The position numbers and the translations under genes were made by a program. Below are positions 12,901-27,900 of a DNA stretch of 64,000 bases, piece by piece; the stretch's first letter is position 1; each line of letters begins with the position of its first letter. Source of the stretch: Astropecten irregularis. Its lineage: Eukaryota > Echinodermata > Asteroidea > Paxillosida > Astropectinidae. The stretch is from positions 7,362,499-7,426,498 of the forward strand of contig OZ020250.1 in the NCBI GenBank assembly GCA_963971285.1. Direction: 5' to 3'. The notes beneath the pieces are model-generated. The model worked only from the letters and a program-made list of their open reading frames with translations, had not been told where the DNA came from and did no database searches.

Positions 12901-15900
12901 AGGTTCGATGGATATAGAGTACAGTCGGCCCGAGAGCGGACATCCTTGACGGATACCCTTGTCGAAGGTGAGAGGAGCTGTCAGGGAACCGCACACCTTC
13001 AGCAGGCTCCCGGTGCCGTTATACAGAAGTTGGACGTAAGAGATGAAAGCATCACCAAAACCCATGGCGCTCAAAGTATTAAGTAGGTAGCCGTGGTCAA
13101 CGTTGTCGAAAGCTTTCTTCTGGTCCAAGTTGACCACGGCCAAAGGATGATTATTAATTTACAATAATTGAATCTGTCTCTTATGAGGCAAAGGTTGTCA
13201 CGAATAGTTCTACCAGGGACACAGTAGGTCTGGTCCTGGTGGACACTATTCTCAATAGACTGTTTCAAACGATTTGCAAGCTACTTTGCAAAAAAATATA
13301 ATTGGTGTTTAGGATGGAGAAAGGACGCCAATTAGCTATGTCAGGAAGGTCGCCCTTTTTAGGAATGATAGTGATAACAGCTCCACGGAGAGATATTGGA
13401 AGAGTCCAGGAGCTGCAAGCGAAGGAAAGAACGGAGAGAAAATCATTCCTGAGCAGGGACCAGAAAGACTGAACAAATTCAGAAGTGAGGCCATCAAAAC
13501 CAGGATGTTTTTTTTTCTGCCAAGTTGCTTGACCGCAATATCAAGTTCCTCCAGACTCGGAGGAATGTCGAGGTCCACCGAGTCTGCAGAGTCAAGTCTT
13601 GGAAGATCTTTTAAAATTTCATTGAGGGCGCACTCGTCAGTTTGAGTTCGACTGTTTAAGTTTTGATAACAATCACGGACGTGTTTTTTTATTTGAGCGG
13701 GATCGTTTGAAGATTACCAGAGGAGAGGCGAATTTGAGAAAAAGTTTTGGATTGGGAGCGAGTATTTTCAAAATTGAAAAAGTAAGAGGAGCAGGTGTCA
13801 ACCTCTTTAACGTGTTGAAAACGGGCCCTGACGAGAGCGCCCCGAGCTTCAAAATAAAGAATTTTATTAAGTTCGTCTCTTTGTTCTTTAAGAGAACGTT
13901 TAGTTTTGTTATTGAAGTCCGGCGAAGACAGAAGATCTTCGATGGTCTGATTTATTCTAAGGAGGAAACTGCGTTTCTCCTTAGCCATTTTAGACACGTA
14001 CATTTGAATATTTCATTTCGTTTCGGTCGGTTAGAGTTTGGAGGGGTTGCAGAAGGTTGATCTGCAGGAAGATGCTTCTCCTCCTCAATGAATTTCTTAC
14101 AGTGGGAAACATTGCTGGTCACAACATGTTGGCCACATTGAGCAGTGATCATGAGGCCCTTTTTGTGAGTGACCGTGCAGAGTATCGGGGTGTACGGTGG
14201 GGTGGTTTTGCGGAGAGTGTCAAAGTTCTTGACAAGCACGGTATCGCCAACAGTGATCGGGGACGGCGCAACATGTCCACGTTTGTCAGCATAGAGTTTA
14301 ATTTTCATTTTCGCGTGACGATCATGTTGAGTTCGTTGAGATCATGTTGAAATCATAGCGAAATCTCACGTGCTCTCACGAGCACTGAGTATACAGTGCT
14401 CATCCACGTCGGTGTAGGGCAAGCCTAATTTGCATATTATCTATTTCCCGACCAAATCATCAATATTCATGATTTACTGCGGTACCAACCGCGATATTGG
14501 ATTCGATTTACCCTGCAGACCCCAGCTAGCTTGGTGGCCTAGCAGGTAAGGCATCAGCACAAGTAAGCAGGAGGTTGTGGTTTCGAATCCCACCTGAGCA
14601 AGCATGTGATTTTTTTTCTCACGTGCTCTCACAAGCACTGAGTATACAGTACTCATCCACGTCGGGGAAGGGCAAGCCTAATTTGCATATTATCTATTTC
14701 CCGACCAAATCATCAATATTCATGATTTACTGCGGTACCCGGCGCAATGTTGGATTCGATTCACCCTGCAGACCCCAGTTAGCTCGGTGGAATAGCAGGT
14801 AAGGCATCTGTACTAGTAGGCAGGAGGTCGTGGGTTCGAGTCCCACCTGAGCAAGCATGTGATTTTGTTTCTGACATGCTCTCCCAAGCACTGAGTATAC
14901 AGTGCTCATCCACGTCGGTGAAGGACAAGCCACATTATCTTTTTCCCGACAAAAATCAATTAATATTCATCACACATATGCTATTTTCAGTAGACCCTCT
15001 ACTGCAAGTTTGAACACCCAAAAATCCCAAGGGTTATGGGTCTGGTCGCGGACCGGACGGGACGACTACCCACTACATTTATAATAATTTTGGGAGACTA
15101 ATCATCCTTACTGCAAGCTGGGGTGCGGAATTGCGAAGGATGCGACTTCAACGTGATCGAGTAGCAGGCTTTCATGGGCGCCCTTGGCTGCCAGCCACAT
15201 CAACCCATATATGATCACGGAGTACAGCCTGAGATCGAAAGTGTTTGATTTTTGTGGAGGGAGGAAAACCGGATCACCTGGAGGAAAACACTCGTAGCAT
15301 AGGAGAGAACCAACGCACAACTCTACTCACATATGACCTAGGCCGGATTGGAACCCAGGCCACATTGATGAGAGGCGAGTACCTAACGCATCAGCCACCT
15401 ATGCCCCCCCCCCCCCCCCCCGAGTTGAATAATGAGGGTCTTAACTTTCTCGGAGTTCGCTTGGGAAACACTCACAACTTGATTGTTGTACCGGGAAGGA
15501 GAAAGCTATGGTGGCAGGGATTTTGGCGGAGTGTGTGCAGAAAAGGTTCGATGGATATAGAGTACAGTCGGCCCGAGAGCGGACATCCTTGACGGATGCC
15601 CTTGTCGAAGGTGAGAGGAGCTGTCAGGGAACCGCACACCTTCAGCAGGCTCTCGGTGCCGTTATACAGAAGTTGGACGTAAGAGATGAAAGCATCACCA
15701 AAACCCATGGCGCTCAAAGTATTAAGTAGGTAGCCGTGGTCAACGTTGTCGAAAGCTTTCTTCTGGTCCAAGTTGACCACGGCCAAAGGATGATTATTAA
15801 TTTACAATAATTGAATCTGTCTCTTATGAGGCAAAGGTTGTCACGAATAGTTCTACCAGGGACACAGTAGGTCTGGTCCTGGTGGACACTATTCTCAATA

Positions 15901-18900
15901 GACTGTTTCAAACGATTTGCAAGCAACTTTGCAAAAAAATATAATTGGTGTTTAGGATGGAGAAAGGACGCCAATTAGCTATGTCAGGAAGGTCGCCCTT
16001 TTTAGGAATGATAGTGATAACAGCTCCACGGAGAGATATTGGAAGAATCCAGGAGCTGCAAGCGAAGGAAAGAACGGAGAGAAAATCATTCCTGAGCAGG
16101 GACCAGAAAGACTGAACAAATTCAGAAGTGAGGCCATCAAAACCAGGGTGTTTTTTTTTCTGCCAAGTTGCTTGACCGCAATATCAAGTTCCTCCAGACT
16201 CGGAGGAATGTCGAGGTCCACCGAGTCTGCAGAGTCAAGTCTTGGAAGATCTTTTAAAATTTCATTGAGGGCGCACTCGTCAGTTTGAGTTCGACTGTTT
16301 AAGTTTTGATAACAATCACGGACGTGTTTTTTTATTTGAGCGGGATCGTTTGAAGATTACCAGAGGAGAGGCGAATTTGAGAAAAAGTTTTGGATTGGGA
16401 GCGAGTATTTTCAAAATTGAAAAAGTAAGAGGAGCAGGTGTCAACCTCTTTAACGTGTTGAAAACGGGCCCTGACGAGAGCGCCCCGAGCTTCAAAATAA
16501 AGAATTTTATTAAGTTCGTCTCTTTGTTCTTTAAGAGAACGTTTAGTTTTGTTATTGAAGTCCGGCGAAGACAGAAGATCTTCGATGGTCTGATTTATTC
16601 TAAGGAGGAAACTGCGTTTCTCCTTAGCCATTTTAGACACGTACATTTGAATATTTCATTTCGTTTCGGTCGGTTAGAGTTTGGAGGGGTTGCAGAAGGT
16701 TGATCTGCAGGAAGATGCTTCTCCTCCTCAATGAATTTCTTACAGTGGGAAACATTGCTGGTCACAACATGTTGGCCACATTGAGCAGTGATCATGAGGC
16801 CCTTTTTGTGAGTGACCGTGCAGAGTATCGGGGTGTACGGTGGGGTGGTTTTGCGGAGAGTGTCAAAGTTCTTGACAAGCACGGTATCGCCAACAGTGAT
16901 CGGGGACGGCGCAACATGTCCACGTTTGTCAGCATAGAGTTTAATTTTCATTTTCGCGTGACGATCATGTTGAGTTCGTTGAGATCATGTTGAAATCATA
17001 GCGAAATCTCACGTGCTCTCACGAGCACTGAGTATACAGTGCTCATCCACGTCGGTGTAGGGCAAGCCTAATTTGCATATTATCTATTTCCCGACCAAAT
17101 CATCAATATTCATGATTTACTGCGGTACCAACCGCGATATTGGATTCGATTTACCCTGCAGACCCCAGCTAGCTTGGTGGCCTAGCAGGTAAGGCATCAG
17201 CACAAGTAAGCAGGAGGTTGTGGTTTCGAATCCCACCTGAGCAAGCATGTGATTTTTTTTCTCACGTGCTCTCACAAGCACTGAGTATACAGTACTCATC
17301 CACGTCGGGGAAGGGCAAGCCTAATTTGCATATTATCTATTTCCCGACCAAATCATCAATATTCATGATTTACTGCGGTACCCGGCGCAATGTTGGATTC
17401 GATTCACCCTGCAGACCCCAGTTAGCTCGGTGGAATAGCAGGTAAGGCATCTGTACTAGTAGGCAGGAGGTCGTGGGTTCGAGTCCCACCTGAGCAAGCA
17501 TGTGATTTTGTTTCTGACATGCTCTCCCAAGCACTGAGTATACAGTGCTCATCCACGTCGGTGAAGGACAAGCCACATTATCTTTTTCCCGACAAAAATC
17601 AATTAATATTCATCACACATATGCTATTTTCAGTAGACCCTCTACTGCAAGTTTGAACACCCAAAAATCCCAAGGGTTATGGGTCTGGTCGCGGACCGGA
17701 CGGGACGACTACCCACTACATTTATAATAATTTTGGGAGACTAATCATCCTTACTGCAAGCTGGGGTGCGGAATTGCGAAGGATGCGACTTCAACGTGAT
17801 CGAGTAGCAGGCTTTCATGGGCGCCCTTGGCTGCCAGCCACATCAACCCATATATGATCACGGAGTACAGCCTGAGATCGAAAGTGTTTGATTTTTGTGG
17901 AGGGAGGAAAACCGGATCACCTGGAGGAAAACACTCGTAGCATAGGAGAGAACCAACGCACAACTCTACTCACATATGACCTAGGCCGGATTGGAACCCA
18001 GGCCACATTGGTGAGAGGCGAGTACCTAACGCATCAGCCACCTATGCCCCCCCCCCCCCCGAGTTGAATAATGAGGGTCTTAACTTTCTCGGAGTTCGCT
18101 TGGGAAACACTCACAACTTGATTGTTGTACCGGGAAGGAGAAAGCTATGGTGGCAGGGATTTTGGCGGAGTGTGTGCAGAAAAGGTTCGATGGATATAGA
18201 GTACAGTCGGCCCGAGAGCGGACATCCTTGACGGATGCCCTTGTCGAAGGTGAGAGGAGCTGTCAGGGAACCGCACACCTTCAGCAGGCTCTCGGTGCCG
18301 TTATACAGAAGTTGGACGTAAGAGATGAAAGCATTACCAAAACCCATGGCGCTCAAAGTATTAAGTAGGTAGCCGTGGTCAACGTTGTCGAAAGCTTTCT
18401 TCTGGTCCAAGTTGACCACGGCCAAAGGATGATTATTAATTTACAATAATTGAATCTGTCTCTTATGAGGCAAAGGTTGTCACGAATCGTTCTACCAGGG
18501 ACACAGTAGGTCTGGTCCTGGTGGACACTATTCTCAATAGACTGTTTCAAACGATTTGCAAGCAACTTTGCAAAAAAATATAATTGGTGTTTAGGATGGA
18601 GAAAGGACGCCAATTAGCTATGTCAGGAAGGTCGCCCTTTTTAGGAATGATAGTGATAACAGCTCCACGGAGAGATATTGGAAGAATCCAGGAGCTGCAA
18701 GCGAAGGAAAGAACGGAGAGAAAATCATTCCTGAGCAGGGACCAGAAAGACTGAACAAATTCAGAAGTGAGGCCATCAAAACCAGGGTGTTTTTTTTCTG
18801 CCAAGTTTCTTGACCGCAATATCAAGTTCCTCCAGACTCGGAGGAATGTCGAGGTCCACCGAGTCTGCAGAGTCAAGTCTTGGAAGATCTTTTAAAATTT

Positions 18901-21900
18901 CATTGAGGGCGCACTCGTCAGTTTGAGTTCGACTGTTTAAGTTTTGATAACAATCACGGACGTGTTTTTTTATTTGAGCGGGATCGTTTGAAGATTACCA
19001 GAGGAGAGGCGAATTTGAGAAAAAGTTTTGGATTGGGAGCGAGTATTTTCAAAATTGAAAAAGTAAGAGGAGCAGGTGTCAACCTCTTTAACGTGTTGAA
19101 AACGGGCCCTGACGAGAGCGCCCCGAGCTTCAAAATAAAGAATTTTATTAAGTTCGTCTCTTTGTTCTTTAAGAGAACGTTTAGTTTTGTTATTGAAGTC
19201 CGGCGAAGACAGAAGATCTTCGATGGTCTGATTTATTCTAAGGAGGAAACTGCGTTTCTCCTTAGCCATTTTAGACACGTACATTTGAATATTTCATTTC
19301 GTTTCGGTCGGTTAGAGTTTGGAGGGGTTGCAGAAGGTTGATCTGCAGGAAGATGCTTCTCCTCCTCAATGAATTTCTTACAGTGGGAAACATTGCTGGT
19401 CACAACATGTTGGCCACATTGAGCAGTGATCATGAGGCCCTTTTTGTGAGTGACCGTGCAGAGTATCGGGGTGTACGGTGGGGTGGTTTTGCGGAGAGTG
19501 TCAAAGTTCTTGACAAGCACGGTATCGCCAACAGTGATCGGGGACGGCGCAACATGTCCACGTTTGTCAGCATAGAGTTTAATTTTCATTTTCGCGTGAC
19601 GATCATGTTGAGTTCGTTGAGATCATGTTGAAATCATAGCGAAATCTCACGTGCTCTCACGAGCACTGAGTATACAGTGCTCATCCACGTCGGTGTAGGG
19701 CAAGCCTAATTTGCATATTATCTATTTCCCGACCAAATCATCAATATTCATGATTTACTGCGGTACCAACCGCGATATTGGATTCGATTTACCCTGCAGA
19801 CCCCAGCTAGCTTGGTGGCCTAGCAGGTAAGGCATCAGCACAAGTAAGCAGGAGGTTGTGGTTTCGAATCCCACCTGAGCAAGCATGTGATTTTTTTTCT
19901 CACGTGCTCTCACAAGCACTGAGTATACAGTACTCATCCACGTCGGGGAAGGGCAAGCCTAATTTGCATATTATCTATTTCCCGACCAAATCATCAATAT
20001 TCATGATTTACTGCGGTACCCGGCGCAATGTTGGATTCGATTCACCCTGCAGACCCCAGCTAGCTCGGTGGAATAGCAGGTAAGGCATCTGTACTAGTAG
20101 GCAGGAGGTCGTGGGTTCGAGTCCCACCTGAGCAAGCATGTGATTTTGTTTCTGACATGCTCTCCCAAGCACTGAGTATACAGTGCTCATCCACGTCGGT
20201 GAAGGACAAGCCACATTATCTTTTTCCCGACAAAAATCAATTAATATTCATCACACATATGCTATTTTCAGTAGACCCTCTACTGCAAGTTTGAACACCC
20301 AAAAATCCCAAGGGTTATGGGTCTGGTCGCGGACCGGACGGGACGACTACCCACTACATTTATAATAATTTTGGGAGACTAATCATCCTTACTGCAAGCT
20401 GGGGTGCGGAATTGCGAAGGATGCGACTTCAACGTGATCGAGTAGCAGGCTTTCATGGGCGCCCTTGGCTGCCAGCCACATCAACCCATATATGATCACG
20501 GAGTACAGCCTGAGATCGAAAGTGTTTGATTTTTGTGGAGGGAGGAAAACCGGATCACCTGGAGGAAAACACTCGTAGCATAGGAGAGAACCAACGCACA
20601 ACTCTACTCACATATGACCTAGGCCGGATTGGAACCCAGGCCACATTGGTGAGAGGCGAGTACCTTACGCATCAGCCACCTATGCCCCCCCCCCCCGAGT
20701 TGAATAATGAGGGTCTTAACTTTCTCGGAGTTCGCTTGGGAAACACTCACAACTTGATTGTTGTACCGGGAAGGAGAAAGCTATGGTGGCAGGGATTTTG
20801 GCGGAGTGTGTGCAGAAAAGGTTCGATGGATATAGAGTACAGTCGGCCCGAGAGCGGACATCCTTGACGGATGCCCTTGTCGAAGGTGAGAGGAGCTGTC
20901 AGGGAACCGCACACCTTCAGCAGGCTCTCGGTGCCGTTATACAGAAGTTGGACGTAAGAGATGAAAGCATCACCAAAACCCATGGCGCTCAAAGTATTAA
21001 GTAGGTAGCCGTGGTCAACGTTGTCGAAAGCTTTCTTCTGGTCCAAGTTGACCACGGCCAAAGGATGATTATTAATTTACAATAATTGAATCTGTCTCTT
21101 ATGAGGCAAAGGTTGTCACGAATAGTTCTACCAGGGACACAGTAGGTCTGGTCCTGGTGGACACTATTCTCAATAGACTGTTTCAAACGATTTGCAAGCA
21201 ACTTTGCAAAAAAATATAATTGGTGTTTAGGATGGAGAAAGGACGCCAATTAGCTATGTCAGGAAGGTCGCCCTTTTTAGGAATGATAGTGATAACAGCT
21301 CCACGGAGAGATATTGGAAGAGTCCAGGAGCTGCAAGCGAAGGAAAGAACGGAGAGAAAATCATTCCTGAGCAGGGACCAGAAAGACTGAACAAATTCAG
21401 AAGTGAGGCCATCAAAACCAGGGTGTTTTTTTTTCTGCCAAGTTGCTTGACCGCAATATCAAGTTCCTCCAGACTCGGAGGAATGTCGAGGTCCACCGAG
21501 TCTGCAGAATCAAGTCTTGGAAGATCTTTTAAAATTTCATTGAGGGCGCACTCGTCAGTTTGAGTTCGACTGTTTAAGTTTTGATAACAATCACGGACGT
21601 GTTTTTTTATTTGAGCGGGATCGTTTGAAGATTACCAGAGGAGAGGCGAATTTGAGAAAAAGTTTTGGATTGGGAGCGAGTATTTTCAAAATTGAAAAAG
21701 TAAGAGGAGCAGGTGTCAACCTCTTTAACGTGTTGAAAACGGGCCCTGACGAGAGCGCCTCGAGCTTCAAAATAAAGAATTTTATTAAGTTCGTCTCTTT
21801 GTTCTTTAAGAGAACGTTTAGTTTTGTTATTGAAGTCCGGCGAAGACAGAAGATCTTCGATGGTCTGATTTATTCTAAGGAGGAAACTGCGTTTCTCCTT

Positions 21901-24900
21901 AGCCATTTTAGACACGTACATTTGAATATTTCATTTCGTTTCGGTCGGTTAGAGTTTGGAGGGGTTGCAGAAGGTTGATCTGCAGGAAGATGCTTCTCCT
22001 CCTCAATGAATTTCTTACAGTGGGAAACATTGCTGGTCACAACATGTTGGCCACATTGAGCAGTGATCATGAGGCCCTTTTTGTGAGTGACCGTGCAGAG
22101 TATCGGGGTGTACGGTGGGGTGGTTTTGCGGAGAGTGTCAAAGTTCTTGACAAGCACGGTATCGCCAACAGTGATCGGGGACGGCGCAACATGTCCACGT
22201 TTGTCAGCATAGAGTTTAATTTTCATTTTCGCGTGACGATCATGTTGAGTTCGTTGAGATCATGTTGAAATCATAGCGAAATCTCACGTGCTCTCACGAG
22301 CACTGAGTATACAGTGCTCATCCACGTCGGTGTAGGGCAAGCCTAATTTGCATATTATCTATTTCCCGACCAAATCATCAATATTCATGATTTACTGCGG
22401 TACCAACCGCGATATTGGATTCGATTTACCCTGCAGACCCCAGCTAGCTTGGTGGCCTAGCAGGTAAGGCATCAGCACAAGTAAGCAGGAGGTTGTGGTT
22501 TCGAATCCCACCTGAGCAAGCATGTGATTTTTTTTCTCACGTGCTCTCACAAGCACTGAGTATACTGTATACTCAGTGCTTGTGAGAGCAAGTGAGAAAA
22601 AAAATGAGTACTGTACTCATCCACGTCGGGGAAGGGCAAGCCTAATTTGCATATTATCTATTTCCCGACCAAATCATCAATATTCATGATTTACTGCGGT
22701 ACCCGGCGCAATGTTGGATTCGATTCACCCTGCAGACCCCAGCTAGCTCGGTGGAATAGCAGGTAAGGCATCTGTACTAGTAGGCAGGAGGTCGTGGGTT
22801 CGAGTCCCACCTGAGCAAGCATGTGATTTTGTTTCTGACATGCTCTCCCAAGCACTGAGTATACAGTGCTCATCCACGTCGGTGAAGGACAAGCCACATT
22901 ATCTTTTTCCCGACAAAAATCAATTAATATTCATCACACATATGCTATTTTCAGTAGACCCTCTACTGCAAGTTTGAACACCCAAAAATCCCAAGGGTTA
23001 TGGGTCTGGTCGCGGACCGGACGGGACGACTACCCACTACATTTATAATAATTTTGGGAGACTAATCATCCTTACTGCAAGCTGGGGTGCGGAATTGCGA
23101 AGGATGCGACTTCAACGTGATCGAGTAGCAGGCTTTCATGGGCGCCCTTGGCTGCCAGCCACATCAACCCATACATGATCACGGAGTACAGCCTGAGATC
23201 GAAAGTGTTTGATTTTTGTGGAGGGAGGAAAACCGGATCACCTGGAGGAAAACACTCGTAGCATAGGAGAGAACCAACGCACAACTCTACTCACATATGA
23301 CCTAGGCCGGATTGGAACCCAGGCCACATTGGTGAGAGGCGAGTACCTAACGCATCAGCCACCTATGCCCCCCCCCCCCCCCCGAGTTGAATAATGAGGG
23401 TCTTAACTTTCTCGGAGTTCGCTTGGGAAACACTCACAACTTGATTGTTGTACCGGGAAGGAGAAAGCTATGGTGGCAGGGATTTTGGCGGAGTGTGTGC
23501 AGAAAAGGTTCGATGGATATAGAGTACAGTCGGCCCGAGAGCGGACATCCTTGACGGATGCCCTTGTCGAAGGTGAGAGGAGCTGTCAGGGAACCGCACA
23601 CCTTCAGCAGGCTCTCGGTGCCGTTATACAGAAGTTGGACGTAAGAGATGAAAGCATCACCAAAACCCATGGCGCTCAAAGTATTAAGTAGGTAGCCGTG
23701 GTCAACGTTGTCCAAAGCTTTCTTCTGGTCCAAGTTGACCACGGCCAAAGGATGATTATTAATTTACAATAATTGAATCTATCTCTTATGAGGCAAAGGT
23801 TGTCACGAATAGTTCTACCAGGGACACAGTAGGTCTGGTCCTGGTGGACAATATTCTCAATAGAGTCCAGGAGCTGCAAGCGAAGGAAAGAACGGAGAGA
23901 AAATCATTCCTGAGCAGGGACCAGAAAGACTGAACAAATTCAGAAGTGAGGCCATCAAAACCAGGGTGTTTTTTTTCTGCCAAGTTTCTTGACCGCAATA
24001 TCAAGTTCCTCCAGACTCGGAGGAAGGTCGAGGTCCACCGAGTCTGCAGAGTCAAGTCTTGGAAGATCTTTTAAAATTTCATTGAGGGCGCACTCGTCAG
24101 TTTGAGTTCGACTGTTTAAGTTTTGATAACAATCACGGACGTGTTTTTTTATTTGAGCGGGATCGTTTGAAGATTACCAGAGGAGAGGCGAATTTGAGAA
24201 AAAGTTTTGGATTGGGAGCGAGTATTTTCAAAATTGAAAAAGTAAGAGGAGCAGGTGTCAACCTCATTAACGTGTTGAAAACGGGCCCTGACGAGAGCGT
24301 TCCGAGCTTCAAAATAAAGAATTTTATTAAGTTCGTCTCTTTGTTCTTTAAGAGAACGTTTAGTATTGTTATTGAAGTCCGGCGAAGACAGAAGATCTTC
24401 GATGGTCTGATTTATTCTAAGGAGGACACTGCGTTTCTCCTTAGCCATTTTAGACACGTACATTTGAATATTTCATTTCGTTTCGGTCGGTTAGAGTTTG
24501 GAGGGGTTGCAGAAGGTTGATCTGCAGGAAGATGCTTCTCCTCCTCAATGAATTTCTTACAGTGGGAAACATTGCTGGTCACAACATGTTGGCCACATTG
24601 AGCAGTGATCATGAGGCCCTTTTTGTGAGTGACCGTGCAGAGTATCGGGGTGTACGGTGGGGTGGTTTTGCGGAGAGTGTCAAAGTTCTTGACAAGCACG
24701 GTATCGCCAACAGTGATCGGGGACGGCGCAACATGTCCACGTTTGTCAGCATAGAGTTTGATTTTCATTTTCGCGTGACGATCATGTTGAGTTCGTTGAG
24801 ATCATGTTGAAATCATAGCGAAATCTCACGTGCTCTCACGAGCACTGAGTATACAGTGCTCATCCACGTCGGTGTAGGGCAAGCCTAATTTGCATATTAT

Positions 24901-27900
24901 CTATTTCCCGACCAAATCATCAATATTCATGATTTACTGCGGTACCAACCGCGATATTGGATTCGATTTACCCTGCAGACCCCAGCTAGCTTGGTGGCCT
25001 AGCAGGTAAGGCATCAGCACAAGTAAGCAGGAGGTTGTGGTTTCGAATCCCACCTGAGCAAGCATGTGATTTTCTTTCTCACGTGCTCTCACAAGCACTG
25101 AGTATACTGTATATTCAGTGCTTGTGAGAGCAAGTGAGAAAAAAAATGAGTACTGTACTCATCCACGTCGGGGAAGGGCAAGCCTAATTTGCATATTATC
25201 TATTTCCCGACCAAATCATCAATATTCATGATTTACTGCGGTACCCGGCGCAATGTTGGATTCGATTCACCCTGCAGACCCCAGCTAGCTCGGTGGAATA
25301 GCAGGTAAGGCATCTGTACTAGTAGGCAGGAGGTCGTGGGTTCGAGTCCCACCTGAGCAAGCATGTGATTTTGTTTCTGACATGCTCTCCCAAGCACTGA
25401 GTATACAGTGCTCATCCACGTCGGTGAAGGACAAGCCACATTATCTTTTTCCCGACAAAAATCAATTAATATTCATCACACATATGCTATTTTCAGTAGA
25501 CCCTCTACTGCAAGTTTGAACACCCAAAAATCCCAAGGGTTATGGGTCTGGTCGCGGACCGGACGGGACGACTACCCACTACATTTATAATAATTTTGGG
25601 AGACTAATCATCCTTACTGCAAGCTGGGGTGCGGAATTGCGAAGGATGCGACTTCAACGTGATCGAGTAGCAGGCTTTCATGGGCGCCCTTGGCTGCCAG
25701 CCACATCAACCCATACATGATCACGGAGTACAGCCTGAGATCGAAAGTGTTTGATTTTTGTGGAGGGAGGAAAACCGGATCACCTGGAGGAAAACACTCG
25801 TAGCATAGGAGAGAACCAACGCACAACTCTACTCACATATGACCTAGGCCGGATTGGAACCCAGGCCACATTGGTGAGAGGCGAGTACCTAACGCATCAG
25901 CCAACTATGCCCCCCCCCCCCCCCGAGTTGAATAATGAGGGTCTTAACTTTCTCGGAGTTCGCTTGGGAAACACTCACAACTTGATTGTTGTACCGGGAA
26001 GGAGAAAGCTATGGTGGCAGGGATTTTGGCGGAGTGTGTGCAGAAAAGGTTCGATGGATATAGAGTACAGTCGGCCCGAGAGCGGACATCCTTGACGGAT
26101 GCCCTTGTCGAAGGTGAGAGGAGCTGTCAGGGAACCGCACACCTTCAGCAGGCTCTCGGTGCCGTTATACAGAAGTTGGACGTAAGAGATGAAAGCATCA
26201 CCAAAACCCATGGCGCTCAAAGTATTAAGTAGGTAGCCGTGGTCAACGTTGTCCAAAGCTTTCTTCTGGTCCAAGTTGACCACGGCCAAAGGATGATTAT
26301 TAATTTACAATAATTGAATGTATCTCTTATGAGGCAAAGGTTGTCACGAATAGTTCTACCAGGGACACAGTAGGTCTGGTCCTGGTGGACAATATTCTCA
26401 ATAGAGTCCAGGAGCTGCAAGCGAAGGAAAGAACGGAGAGAAAATCATTCCTGAGCAGGGACCAGAAAGACTGAACAAATTCAGAAGTGAGGCCATCAAA
26501 ACCAGGGTGTTTTTTTTCTGCCAAGTTTCTTGACCGCAATATCAAGTTCCTCCAGACTCGGAGGAAGGTCGAGGTCCACCGAGTCTGCAGAGTCAAGTCT
26601 TGGAAGATCTTTTAAAATTTCATTGAGGGCGCACTCGTCAGTTTGAGTTCGACTGTTTAAGTTTTGATAACAATCACGGACGTGTTTTTTTATTTGAGCG
26701 GGATCGTTTGAAGATTACCAGAGGAGAGGCGAATTTGAGAAAAAGTTTTGGATTGGGAGCGAGTATTTTCAAAATTGAAAAAGTAAGAGGAGCAGGTGTC
26801 AACCTCATTAACGTGTTGAAAACGGGCCCTGACGAGAGCGTTCCGAGCTTCAAAATAAAGAATTTTATTAAGTTCGTCTCTTTGTTCTTTAAGAGAACGT
26901 TTAGTATTGTTATTGAAGTCCGGCGAAGACAGAAGATCTTCGATGGTCTGATTTATTCTAAGGAGGACACTGCGTTTCTCCTTAGCCATTTTAGACACGT
27001 ACATTTGAATATTTCATTTCGTTTCGGTCGGTTAGAGTTTGGAGGGGTTGCAGAAGGTTGATCTGCAGGAAGATGCTTCTCCTCCTCAATGAATTTCTTA
27101 CAGTGGGAAACATTGCTGGTCACAACATGTTGGCCACATTGAGCAGTGATCATGAGGCCCTTTTTGTGAGTGACCGTGCAGAGTATCGGGGTGTACGGTG
27201 GGGTGGTTTTGCGGAGAGTGTCAAAGTTCTTGACAAGCACGGTATCGCCAACAGTGATCGGGGACGGCGCAACATGTCCACGTTTGTCAGCATAGAGTTT
27301 AATTTTCATTTTCGCGTGACGATCATGTTGAGTTCGTTGAGATCATGTTGAAATCATAGCGAAATCTCACGTGCTCTCACGAGCACTGAGTATACAGTGC
27401 TCATCCACGTCGGTGTAGGGCAAGCCTAATTTGTATATTATCTATTTCCCGACCAAATCATCAATATTCATGATTTACTGCGGTACCAACCGCGATATTG
27501 GATTCGATTTACCCTGCAGACCCCAGCTAGCTTGGTGGCCTAGCAGGTAAGGCATCAGCACAAGTAAGCAGGAGGTTGTGGTTTCGAATCCCACCTGAGC
27601 AAGCATGTGATTTTTTTTCTCACGTGCTCTCACAAGCACTGAGTATACAGTACTCATCCACGTCGGGGAAGGGCAAGCCTAATTTGCATATTATCTATTT
27701 CCCGACCAAATCATCAATATTCATGATTTACTGCGGTACCCGGCGCAATGTTGGATTCGATTCACCCTGCAGACCCCAGCTAGCTCGGTGGAATAGCAGG
27801 TAAGGCATCTGTACTAGTAGGCAGGAGGTCGTGGGTTCGAGTCCCACCTGAGCAAGCATGTGATTTTGTTTCTGACATGCTCTCCCAAGCACTGAGTATA

